This document shows, piece after piece, positions 26,484 to 37,100 of a stretch of DNA of 64,000 bases. A model generated the notes under the pieces. The model was not told the DNA's origin. It saw only the letters and a list, made by a program, of their open reading frames with translations, and searched no databases. A program made the translations under genes and the position numbers. Each line of letters starts with the position of its first letter. The stretch's first letter is position 1. Source of the DNA: Clostridium sp. KNHs205 (GTDB taxonomy: Bacteria; Bacillota; Clostridia; Lachnospirales; Lachnospiraceae); the NCBI RefSeq assembly GCF_000702945.1, contig NZ_JNLE01000003.1, forward strand, positions 2,403,501 to 2,467,500, written 5' to 3'.

Positions 26484-29400
26484 ATGAGAGGGAAAGGGAA
26501 CACAGAAATTTCAAGGGAAACTCTGACAGAGGGTGAAAAAAATGTGGAAAAACTGCTTGTTGCCATGCTTGCAGAGTTATTATGTATAGAGGAAAAGGAA
26601 ATAGATGAGAATACGGATTTGCGTGAATTCGGCCTGGATTCCGTTGCACTCAATGAATTCACCGATATGATCAATACCCGTTTGGATACTGACATTGACT
26701 CAACTTTGCTGTTTGAGTATTCCACTATGAAGGAAATTGGAAATTACTTAAATGAGAAATATATGCACTCTGTTATGCAATACCGGGAACCTGCCCCTGA
26801 ATATATAGATTCCTCCCTTGAAAGCCAGCCGAAGATAATAGAGAGTTTGCCAGAGCAAATAACAAATAAGTCAAAGCAAACCGAAAGCCTGTCAGAGCAA
26901 ATAACAAATAAGTCAAAGCAAACTGAAAGTCTGCCAGAGCAAATAAAATATCAGCCGATGATGACAGAAGGCGGGTGGGAGCAAGTAGAAAGAAGCCCGG
27001 GACCTATAAGGGAGTTATCTGAATTATTTACAGAAAGTACCACCGCCTATAATAAAATGAGTAACATAACGCCAGCAGCCACAGATGATATCGCCATAAT
27101 AGGAATGAGCGGACGATTGCCCCAATCAGAGAATTTATCTGAATTCTGGGAGCATTTAGTTAACCAGGAGGATCTGGTAACAGAAATTCCAATGGATCGT
27201 TGGGACAAAGAGGAATATTACGGAGATCCCCATAAAGGCAATAAAGCAAATAATAAATGCGGTGGTTTCTTAAAGGATATAAAAGGTTTCGATGCACAAT
27301 TTTTTAATATCTCTCCCAGAGAAGCTGAATTAATGGATCCTCAGCAGCGTATTTTGCTGGAGGAGGTATGGAGGGTGTTCGAGGACGCAGGCTATAAAGC
27401 TTCGACTGTAGCAGGTTCGAATACTGGTATTTTTATTGGTGTAGGGAATGATGATTATAATCAGCTGATTGCAGAAAGTGATATAAACTTAGACATTTAT
27501 GCGGCCACGGGGTCGTATTTTTGTATTATTGCAAACCGGATCTCCTATCTTTTGAATCTGCATGGGCCAAGCACTGTGGTAGATACTGCGTGTTCCAGCT
27601 CCCTTGTGGCAATCCACCAGGCAGTGAAGGCAATCCAAAACGGAGAATGTGTGATGGCGGTTGCCGGCGGTGTTAATCTTATGTGCACCCCCCGTCCCTA
27701 TTTATCCTTCAGTCATGCAGGAATGCTCTCCAAAGACGGCAGGTGCAAGACCTTTGATATGTCTGCCAATGGATATGTCAGAGCGGAAGGAGTGGGAGCG
27801 ATCCTGTTGAAACCTCTTAGCAAAGCAATTGAGGAGGGGAATCAAATACATGGAGTAATAAAAGGAACTGCCGTAAACCATTGCGGTCTTACCAACTCAC
27901 TAACAGCCCCAAGTCCGAATGCACAGGCGGAAGCAGTGCTTACTGCCTTGGAAAAAGGTAATATAACACCTGATACCATATCCTACATAGAAGCCCATGG
28001 AACAGGAACCAGCCTGGGAGATCCCATTGAAGTAAACGGGCTAAAAAAAGCCTTTGAAGAAGCTGCAAAAGCAAAAGGAATTGTTCTGAAAGACAACTAT
28101 TGCGGAATCGGTTCTGTTAAATCCAATATAGGACACCTGGAGGTTGCGTCGGGGATTGCCGGTGTTTTTAAAGTATTGTTATCCATGAAAAACAAAATGA
28201 TTCCCGGAAATCTTCATTTTCAGAAACTTAACGATAAGATTCGTCTAGAGGGAAGTCCTTTTTATGTCATAGACTCCAATAAGCCCTGGGAGGCTCTCGT
28301 TGATGTACACGGAGCTCCGTTACCCAGGAGGGCAGGTATCAGTTCCTTTGGCTTTGGCGGTGCCAATGCCCATATTGTAATTGAAGAATATACACAGACG
28401 GAGAGAGCAGCAGACAAGGCTTACACTTTTCCTAAAAGTATTATATTGCTGTCTGCAAAAACGGAAGAACGGCTAAAAGTCTATGCAGAAAATTTCATAG
28501 AGTTTCTGAGAAAGGAAGGCACAGCCAATCACAAACTTACTGACATAGCCTATACCTTGCAATTCGGACGTGAAACCATGCCGGAAAGAGTAGCCATTCT
28601 GGCGGATTCTATACAGGATCTTACAGAAAAACTGGAGTTATACCTAAAAGGAAAAGAACAAAAGGAAGTCTTTTATGGTAATGTTAAGACCCATAAAAAA
28701 ACCATAGCAATATTTGAGGATGACCAGGAATTCAAAGAGACCTTGAGCAACTGGGCTAAAAATAGTAAATACGAGAAAATACTTGATTTGTGGACAAAGG
28801 GATTATCCTTTGACTGGAAGCTTCTTTATGGGAAGGAGAAACCAAAAATTATCAGCCTGCCTACCTACCCCTTTAAAAAAGAAAACTATTGGTTTACCGA
28901 GACTCATAAGGATAAATCCAATACCGGGTCCGGTAAGATATCAATTCTTCACCCCCTGCTTCATGAAAATATATCTGATTTTACTGAACAGAAATACCGG
29001 ACTATATTAACCGGAAATGAATTCTTTTTAAAAGCCCATGTCATTCATGGTCAGAAGATCTTACCGGGGGTTGCCTATCTGGAAATGGCATTAGCAGCTA
29101 TAAAAGCCTCAATAGATCGCAAGGAAGAGGATACCATATTCCAGTTAAATAATATCATTTGGGCCAAGGCTGTTGTAGTAAATGAGAAACCAGTACCAAT
29201 TAGAATATCCTTATATCTGGAGAATGATGAACAGATCAACTACCAGATAACCGGGGAGAATTCTGGTATACATGTCGAAGGTTCAGCAAGCTTAAGACTT
29301 ACTGAAAAACCATATGAAATAGATATCAGTATCAAACAGCAGAATTGTAATACAAGAGAAATTTTACAGGAGGAGTGCTATAAAGCCTTTGAACAGATAG

Positions 29401-31085
29401 GCTTTCATTATGGCAGGGAACAAAGGGGGATTAAAAGGCTCTATCTGGGAAAAGATGAAATCCTGGCAAGCCTTGAACTTCCCGAAGAAATCAAAGGTAC
29501 AAGAAAGGACTATACCCTCCATCCAAGTATTCTGGATTCTGCCATTCAGGCGACCATGGGCCTTATGATGGAAAATGGAACTATGGGGGCTTATGTACCC
29601 TTTGCATTGCAGACCCTTATGGTAATTGATCAGAATTCGGAAATTAAATGGGCTTATATAAGGTCAATTAACGCAGAGAACAGCAGAAATAATCTTAGAA
29701 AGTTTGATATTGATCTATGCAGTGATACCGGTAAAGTATGTCTTCAAATGAAAGGATTAACCTTAAAGAAGTTTGAAAGGTCAATAGTCAATCAGAATCA
29801 GGGGGAGCTGCTTTTACTGGCACCGGAATGGAAAGAGGCGCCTGCTATAAAGGAGGAGACAGTACAATATGATAACCATCTGATAATTCTGTGTGAAGTG
29901 CCGGAAATAAACGGTGGGCAATTAGCGGAAGCTTTGACTGGGAACACTGTAAATTTCAGCTTTATGGAACTTGAGGATACCAATAGTGACATAGGGCTAA
30001 GGTATAGAACCTATACCGGTCAAATATTCGAGGAAATAAAGAAAGTCCTTTCAGGGAAAAGCAGTAAGAAAAATCTGGTACAGCTTATTATACGTAATAA
30101 CCATGAGGAAAAGCTGTATGGAGCCTTAAGCGGTCTGCTAAAGACAGCAGAACAGGAAAACCCCGGAATAAATGGTCAGATCATTGAAATTGGACAGGGA
30201 GAATCAACAGCGGATCTGGCAGAAAAAATTATTGTTAACAGCAAAAGTCCTGCAGATAAGCAGATTAATTACCGTGAGGGAAAACGTTATGTGAAATACT
30301 GGAAGGAATTAACGGGGGTTTTGGGAGAGAAACAACCCTGGAGAGATAACGGAAGATACCTGATAACCGGCGGAGGAGGAGAACTGGGATTAGTTTTTGC
30401 AAGAGAGATAGCAGAAAAATCTAAAAATCCAACGATTATATTAACCGGCCGGGGTAAGCTTAAGAAAGAAAAACAGGAGAGCCTCAGGGAGCTTCAAAAA
30501 CTTGGAGCAACGCTTGTGTATAAGCAGGCTGATGTTACTGATATTACGAGAGTGCAGGAGCTTATTGAAGAAATCAACAAAGAGTATGGAGCTTTACATG
30601 GAATTCTCTACTGTGCAGGTATCAACCGTGATAATTATATTTATAAAAAAACCAAGGAAGAACTCCAGACGGTACTGGAACCAAAGGTAAACGGTTTAAT
30701 AAATCTTGATAAAGCAGCCGGGGATATTTCACTGGACTTTTTTATTTTATTTTCTTCAATTGCAGGATCTCTTGGCAATCCCGGACAGGCGGATTATGCT
30801 GCAGCCAACGCATTTATGGATGAGTATGCAGGGTACAGAAATGAGCTGGTAAAGGGCGGCCGGCGTTATGGCAGAACCGTATCCATCAACTGGCCTTTGT
30901 GGCAGAATGGAGGTATGCATATGACGGAAGAAGCTGAGAAGCGTCATGCAGTAAAAACCGGAATGGAAGCCTTACAGACGGATAAAGGTCTGGAGGCTTT
31001 TTATAAAATATATGGACAGGAGCAGGAACAAGTCATGGTTGCAATGGGAGACGGCAGGAAGATCCGTGAATTTGTGAACAAATAG
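26484..31085 (+). CDS. Trans-AT polyketide synthase 2: ACP-KS-DH-KR
   Basis: 1533 aa. ACP (about 15-93) with Ser53 in FGLDSVAL completes the module begun on protein 1. A linker holds 14-aa repeats (ESLPEQITNKSKQT). KS (about 205-640): Cys370 in DTACSSS, His505, His551. No AT. DH (about 815-1090): HVIHGQKILPG with His852, and Asp1018. KR (about 1105-1500): TGGGGELG, Tyr1438, WPLW motif. It ends without an ACP, which is at the start of protein 3. Predicted product of the KS-DH-KR set is an enoyl intermediate. Confidence 0.96.
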   Translation: MRGKGNTEISRETLTEGEKNVEKLLVAMLAELLCIEEKEIDENTDLREFGLDSVALNEFTDMINTRLDTDIDSTLLFEYSTMKEIGNYLNEKYMHSVMQYREPAPEYIDSSLESQPKIIESLPEQITNKSKQTESLSEQITNKSKQTESLPEQIKYQPMMTEGGWEQVERSPGPIRELSELFTESTTAYNKMSNITPAATDDIAIIGMSGRLPQSENLSEFWEHLVNQEDLVTEIPMDRWDKEEYYGDPHKGNKANNKCGGFLKDIKGFDAQFFNISPREAELMDPQQRILLEEVWRVFEDAGYKASTVAGSNTGIFIGVGNDDYNQLIAESDINLDIYAATGSYFCIIANRISYLLNLHGPSTVVDTACSSSLVAIHQAVKAIQNGECVMAVAGGVNLMCTPRPYLSFSHAGMLSKDGRCKTFDMSANGYVRAEGVGAILLKPLSKAIEEGNQIHGVIKGTAVNHCGLTNSLTAPSPNAQAEAVLTALEKGNITPDTISYIEAHGTGTSLGDPIEVNGLKKAFEEAAKAKGIVLKDNYCGIGSVKSNIGHLEVASGIAGVFKVLLSMKNKMIPGNLHFQKLNDKIRLEGSPFYVIDSNKPWEALVDVHGAPLPRRAGISSFGFGGANAHIVIEEYTQTERAADKAYTFPKSIILLSAKTEERLKVYAENFIEFLRKEGTANHKLTDIAYTLQFGRETMPERVAILADSIQDLTEKLELYLKGKEQKEVFYGNVKTHKKTIAIFEDDQEFKETLSNWAKNSKYEKILDLWTKGLSFDWKLLYGKEKPKIISLPTYPFKKENYWFTETHKDKSNTGSGKISILHPLLHENISDFTEQKYRTILTGNEFFLKAHVIHGQKILPGVAYLEMALAAIKASIDRKEEDTIFQLNNIIWAKAVVVNEKPVPIRISLYLENDEQINYQITGENSGIHVEGSASLRLTEKPYEIDISIKQQNCNTREILQEECYKAFEQIGFHYGREQRGIKRLYLGKDEILASLELPEEIKGTRKDYTLHPSILDSAIQATMGLMMENGTMGAYVPFALQTLMVIDQNSEIKWAYIRSINAENSRNNLRKFDIDLCSDTGKVCLQMKGLTLKKFERSIVNQNQGELLLLAPEWKEAPAIKEETVQYDNHLIILCEVPEINGGQLAEALTGNTVNFSFMELEDTNSDIGLRYRTYTGQIFEEIKKVLSGKSSKKNLVQLIIRNNHEEKLYGALSGLLKTAEQENPGINGQIIEIGQGESTADLAEKIIVNSKSPADKQINYREGKRYVKYWKELTGVLGEKQPWRDNGRYLITGGGGELGLVFAREIAEKSKNPTIILTGRGKLKKEKQESLRELQKLGATLVYKQADVTDITRVQELIEEINKEYGALHGILYCAGINRDNYIYKKTKEELQTVLEPKVNGLINLDKAAGDISLDFFILFSSIAGSLGNPGQADYAAANAFMDEYAGYRNELVKGGRRYGRTVSINWPLWQNGGMHMTEEAEKRHAVKTGMEALQTDKGLEAFYKIYGQEQEQVMVAMGDGRKIREFVNK
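26841..26948 (+). repeat. 42-bp tandem repeat in the ACP-KS linker of PKS 2
   Basis: Two full copies (26841-26882, 26883-26924) and a partial third encode ESL(P/S)EQITNKSKQT. Copies differ by only a few bases, pointing to recent duplication. The segment is in frame and extends the flexible linker. Confidence 0.85.
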
Positions 31086-31181
31086 TACGGTTTCTTTAAA
31101 CACACTGCAACGATGCACTTGACCGATTCGCACCCAGCTTACTTGAAAACAATTTCATCAAATTGAAAAGGAAAATTGGCT

Positions 31182-34100
31182 ATGAAAGAAAATATAAAAG
31201 AGAGGGCAATGCCGTATTTTAAAGAATTGCTGTCGGCGGAACTAAAAGTTCCGGTACATAAAATAGAAGAAGATGTACCCATGGAGGAATATGGAATAGA
31301 TTCTGTAATGGTCATGCAAATGACCGATAAATTGGAAGAGACCTTTGGGAGCCTGCCTAAGACTTTATTTTTCGAATATCAGACCATTGGGGAACTGACG
31401 GAATATTTTATGTCCGAGTACCAGCAGAAATTAAAGGATATTCTGGGGATACAGAAAAAAGGAAGCAATACAGAAATCTCTATTTCTAAAGAAAGTACTG
31501 CGTTATATTTTAAAGAGCTGTTATCAGAAGAATTAAAGGTTCCCAGGCATAAAATTGAAGATGATGTGCCTATGGAGGAGTATGGTATTGATTCGGTCAT
31601 GATTATGCAGATGACAGATAAACTGGAGGAGGCCTTTGGAGTACTTCCGAAAACTCTGTTTTTTGAATACAGGACCATTGAGGAGATTACTGAGTACTTC
31701 ATGGTGGAACATCAACAAAAACTGCAGGAGATTTTAGGTTCAGCCAGTAACGGAAAACCGGAACTTAGAATAAATACTGATAGTGATAATGGTAAAGGTA
31801 CCGGCAATGAGGATGAGGTTGATAAGGAAACTTATATAGATATACATCTTAATAAAAACCAGGATAATAATAACCATCGAACCAACGACTTTGATAAGGG
31901 TTTTACTTACGAAGAGGAATACATACCCTTTATAACCGGGACTGAGAAAAGAAATCAAAAAAGACGGTTTCCTTCTTTCAAGCAGGAAGAAAAAGAAATA
32001 AAACAAGAAAAAAATAAATTCACGGAGATTGCTATCATAGGTCTGGGCGGCAAATATCCTCAGGCAGAGGATCTGAATGAATACTGGGAAAACTTAAAGG
32101 CAGGCAGGAACTGCATTACAGAAATTCCGGAGGAACGTTGGGATTACAAGGCATATTATGACAGGGATAAACAGAGAGAGGGGAAGGTAAATTCCAAGTG
32201 GGGTGGATTTTTAGATGGTGTTTATCAGTTTGATCCCTTGTTCTTTAATATCTCTCCCCATGAAGCTGAGATAATTGACCCCCAGGAGAGACTCTTCCTT
32301 ACCTGTGTCCACGAAACTCTGGAGGATGCAGGTTATACAAAAGAAGCCTGCAGCCGTTACAGAGAAAATGGCATGGAGGGGAATATAGGTGTTTTTGTAG
32401 GGGCTTTGTTTGAGGAATACCAGCTTTACGGCGCCCAGGAGCAGGCACAGGGGAATATGATTGCTTTGAACGGAAGTCTGTCTTCTATTGCAAACAGAGT
32501 ATCCTATTACTTTAATTTCCACGGGCCCAGCATGGCTGTGGATACCTTATGCTCCTCTTCCTTAACGGCCATACATCTGGCTTGCCAGAGTCTTCAAAAA
32601 GGAGATTGTGAAATGGCTGTTGCCGGTGGTGTCAATGTGACGCTTCATCCCAATAAATATATACTTTTAGGGCAAAATAATTTCCTTTCCAGCAAAGGTT
32701 TGTGTGAGAGCTTTGGAGATGGAGGAGACGGTTATGTTCCGGGCGAAGGGGTAGGAGCCATATTGCTGAAACCTCTAGACAAGGCAATAGCTGAGGGGGA
32801 CCATATATATGGAGTAATTAAAAGCACTGCTATCAATCATGGCGGAAAAACCAATGGCTATACTGTACCAAATCCCAATGCCCAGGCTGAGGTTATACGC
32901 AGGGCTTATAAAAAGGCTGATATCAATCCCAGAGCAATAGGATATATAGAAGCTCATGGTACTGGCACGGCTCTTGGAGACCCCATAGAAATCAGTGGTT
33001 TAAATAAAGTATTCAGCGAGTATACGGAGGACAGGCAATTCTGCAGAATCGGGTCGGTAAAATCCAATATCGGTCATTGTGAAAGTGCGGCGGGTATTGC
33101 AGGAATTACAAAGATATTGTTACAGATGAAATACGGATATCTGGTTCCTTCCCTTCATTCCAGGATATTAAATCCGGGTATTGACTTTAATAACAGCCCA
33201 TTTAAAGTGCAGCAGGAGCTGGAACCCTGGACACGCTGTACCCTAAGCCTGAATGGTGAGACAAAAGAATACCCCCTGACGGCCGGGATCTCATCCTTTG
33301 GCGCAGGCGGTTCCAATGCACATATCGTTATTGAAGAGTATATAAAACCAGCCCTTCCGGTAAACACAGGGAAGCTGTCACAGCAAATATATGTGTTTTC
33401 AGCCAGAGATGAGAAAAGATTAAAGGAATATGCGGCGAAACACCAGAGTTATATCGCCACCTGCAATGACAAGGCGGAAGGGGATAGGGACAGCCTGTTT
33501 CAGAATATGGCCTATACCCTTCAGGTTGGCCGTGAGGTTATGCAGGAAAGAATTGCGATTGTTGCAGCTGACCTTGAAGAAGTAAAGAAGAAATTGCAGG
33601 ATTTTATCAACGGGGAAGAATATATACCAAATCTTTATCAGGGAAACACCAAAATGCTTACCCTCAAGGAGGTTTTTGAAGGTGCGGCAAGTGAAGAATT
33701 TGTAAAAGCATTAATTAAGAGCAGGGAGTTTGATAAGCTTGCCGGGTTATGGGTAACAGGGGTAGCCATTGACTGGCACTGGTTATACGCTGATGTTAGT
33801 TTTCCACAGCTTATTTCCATTCCCACATATCCCTTCGCGAAAGGAGAATATTCCCTGGCAAAACCTGTTGTAGTACATGAAAAGCTTCACGACAGAAAAG
33901 AATCCGTCGAACTCGTGACAGAGGCTGATGACTTTTTCTATATTCCCAGGTGGGAACGTATGAAAGCCTCGGAACGAAACACCGACAGCATCATTAAGTC
34001 ACGGAAAGTTCTTTTCATATTAAATGAGGCATCTGAGGCTATCAGTAATGAGGTTGAGAAATTATATAAAGACCAGGAAGTAATAAAAGCAAAGCTGGAT

Positions 34101-37100
34101 ACCTGGGCGGAAAGGATTTCTCCCAAGGAGTACAAGTTAGATTATACTTCCCTGGCTTCTTTCGAAAAATTACTGGCTGAAGCTAAGGATATTGATACCT
34201 TTATCTATTTTGGCGGGATTACGGCAGGAGAATTCGATTCCAATGCTTTGGATTATTTAGATCTTGTTCAGGAGCAAAGTGTAATGTCCTTGTACCGGCT
34301 TATTAAGGCTATGATAAATAGTGGCTATGAATCCCGCAATATCACCTTTAAGCTGGTTACGAACAATGTACATAAAATATTACCGGAGGATATATGTCTT
34401 CCTTATGCAGGCGGTGCATTTGGTTTGATGAAATCAGCAGAGAAAGAATTCCCTAACTGGCAGGTCAGCGGATTTGATATCGACTTGTCCGGAGAAGGTA
34501 TCTTATCCCAGGAAAAGGAAGCTGCATTACAGTCTGTAGTCTGTGACAACCTGTCAATCAGTAAGTCAGAAATAGTTATCAGAGACAAGGTCAGTTATAT
34601 TCGCAGAATATACCCGGTGAAGCTGTCGCGTCAGAATGCTGCCGGTTTGAAGGAAAATGGAGCATATGTCATAATTGGCGGAACCGGTGGTATAGGTATG
34701 GAGCTGTCGTTGCATATTGCAAAAAAATATCATGGAAAGCTGGTGCTTACCGGCAGGCGGGAAATAAATCAGGAAATAGAAGGAAAAGTAAAGCAAATAG
34801 AAGCCCTGGGTGGAAAAGCAGTCTATGTCCGGGGAGATATAACTGACCCAGAGAGTATGAGGGAAGTGTTCAGGGCAGCAAAGGACAGATTCGGGAAAAT
34901 AAACGGAGTAATCCATTCTGCACTGGTTTTGCAGGATCAATCCCTTCGGAATATGGAGGAGGAGACCCTGAAACGGGTTCTTGCGCCAAAAGTAATGGGA
35001 AGTGTAGTTCTTCATAATGTGGTAAAAGAGGAAAATCTGGACTTTTTAATGTATTTTTCATCAGGGCAGACCTTTATCGGAAACCAGGGGCAAAGCAATT
35101 ATTCGGCGGCTTGTGCCTTTACCGATTCCTTTGCTTTGTATGAAAATGAGGTCTTGGGGTATCCCGTTAAGTTAATCAATTGGGGGTATTGGGGTGAAGT
35201 TGGAATCGTAGCAGGGGAAGAATACAGCAGACGGTTATCTGCCAATGGAATATATCCCATCCAGACACAGGAAGGTATTGACGGAATTGAGAAAATCTTA
35301 AGTTCGCAAGCCGCTCAGACACTTGCAATAAAAGCAAGTGAAGGGGTTCTTAAAAATATAGGTGTGGACCTGAACCTTAAGGTATCGGCTTACAAACAGG
35401 AGGACAATTCTGTAAGTACAGAGATATTAAGGAAAGAGGACCTGCCGGAGTTAGGAAAGGACAGGCTTCTGATAATAGATAAATCCTTTAAGGAACTAAG
35501 GAAATTTACAGCTTTAATCTTATTGGATGCCTTTCAGAAAAAAGGAATATTTTCGCAGAAGGAACAGCTTTACAGTCTGGCAGATTTAAAAAAAGAAGTA
35601 CAGCTTCTTGAAAAATACAACAGGCTGTTTGACAGTATGCTGAACATTTTAGAAAAGGATGGAGTTATTATTCGGACGGAAAGTGATATCTTAAGAGTAT
35701 CCGAAAGGATAGAAAATGAAGTCCTGAAAAGCAAGTTACTGCAGATTGAGGAAGAAAAGGTCAGTTTGTCAGAGCTTTATCCTATGGTTATACCCTATTT
35801 GGAGTTGCTATGGACCTGTTCCAGACATTTCTGGGAAATCTTAAGCGGAGAATGCCCGGCTACAGATATTGTATTTCCGGGTTCCTCCATGAAACTGGTG
35901 GAGCGAATTTATAATGGAAATGAAGTATCGGATTATATGAATGAGATCATTACCTGGGCAGTGAACGCGTATATCGAAAAGCGTTTACAGAGCCTTCGGG
36001 GAAATGAAAAAATTAAGATATTGGAAATCGGTGCCGGAACAGGAGGAACAAGCCGTACTGTTTTTAAAGGAATCAGGAAATACGGTGAACGCCTGCAATA
36101 TGATTTTACAGATATCTCAGAGGCCTTTTTAAAATATGGTAAAGAGTCCTTTGGAGCAGAGAATCCCTATGTCAGATTCAGAACCTTAAATGTTGAGAAA
36201 GATATTCTCTCCCAGGGATATGTGCAGGGAGAGTTTGACCTGATTATTGCTACCAATGTTCTGCATGCAACGGCTAATATCAATAATACGGTAAAAAATG
36301 CAAAGGTCCTGCTAAAGAACAGCGGGTGGCTGATTTTAAATGAAAATACAAAAGTTGAGGAGGTTGCCACCTTAACCTTTGGACTGCTGGATGGCTGGTG
36401 GTTATTTGAAGACGAGAGCAGCCGTATGAAAGGTTCTCCTTTACTGAATAATCCAATGTGGAGAAAGCTCTTACTGGAAGAGGGCTATCGAAATGTAAAA
36501 CACTTTGGGCAGCCGGATCAGGAAGATATTTATTTGCACCAGAATGTCATTATTTCTGAAAGTGACGGTGAGGTTAAGCTTCCTGTAAAAAAGGAAGCTG
36601 TAAAAGGACCGGTAATAAAACCGCTTAAAGAAGTGGAAGAGAATCTGGTAAATCAGTCTCTCCCTTTCAACAACGATCAAAAGGATAACAGGAATACGGA
36701 GCAATTTGTAGAAGCTGCCATTCTGGACTGCCTGGCGGTGGTATTAAAGATCAACAAAGAGGAGTTGGATATCAATACACCTTATAAAGAGTATGGTGTG
36801 GATTCCATTTTATCGGGACAGATCATAAGTAAAATCAATGAAAAGCTTGGAATTGAGCTTAATTCCACGGCTTTGTTTAATTATCCGACCACATTAAAAT
36901 TAAAAGAATATATTTTTAAACAATATCATAACCAGATACAGTTGGATTTCAAATTAAATAAATTAGAGGAAGACGAAAGTAATGGTAAGGTAAAAGACTG
37001 TAATGGGGAGGACAGCAGAAACAGCGAGAATTTCAGAAACGTCGAGGATTACAGAGACGGTGAGTATAACAGTAACAGCAAAGAATATCTGGGCAGAAAC

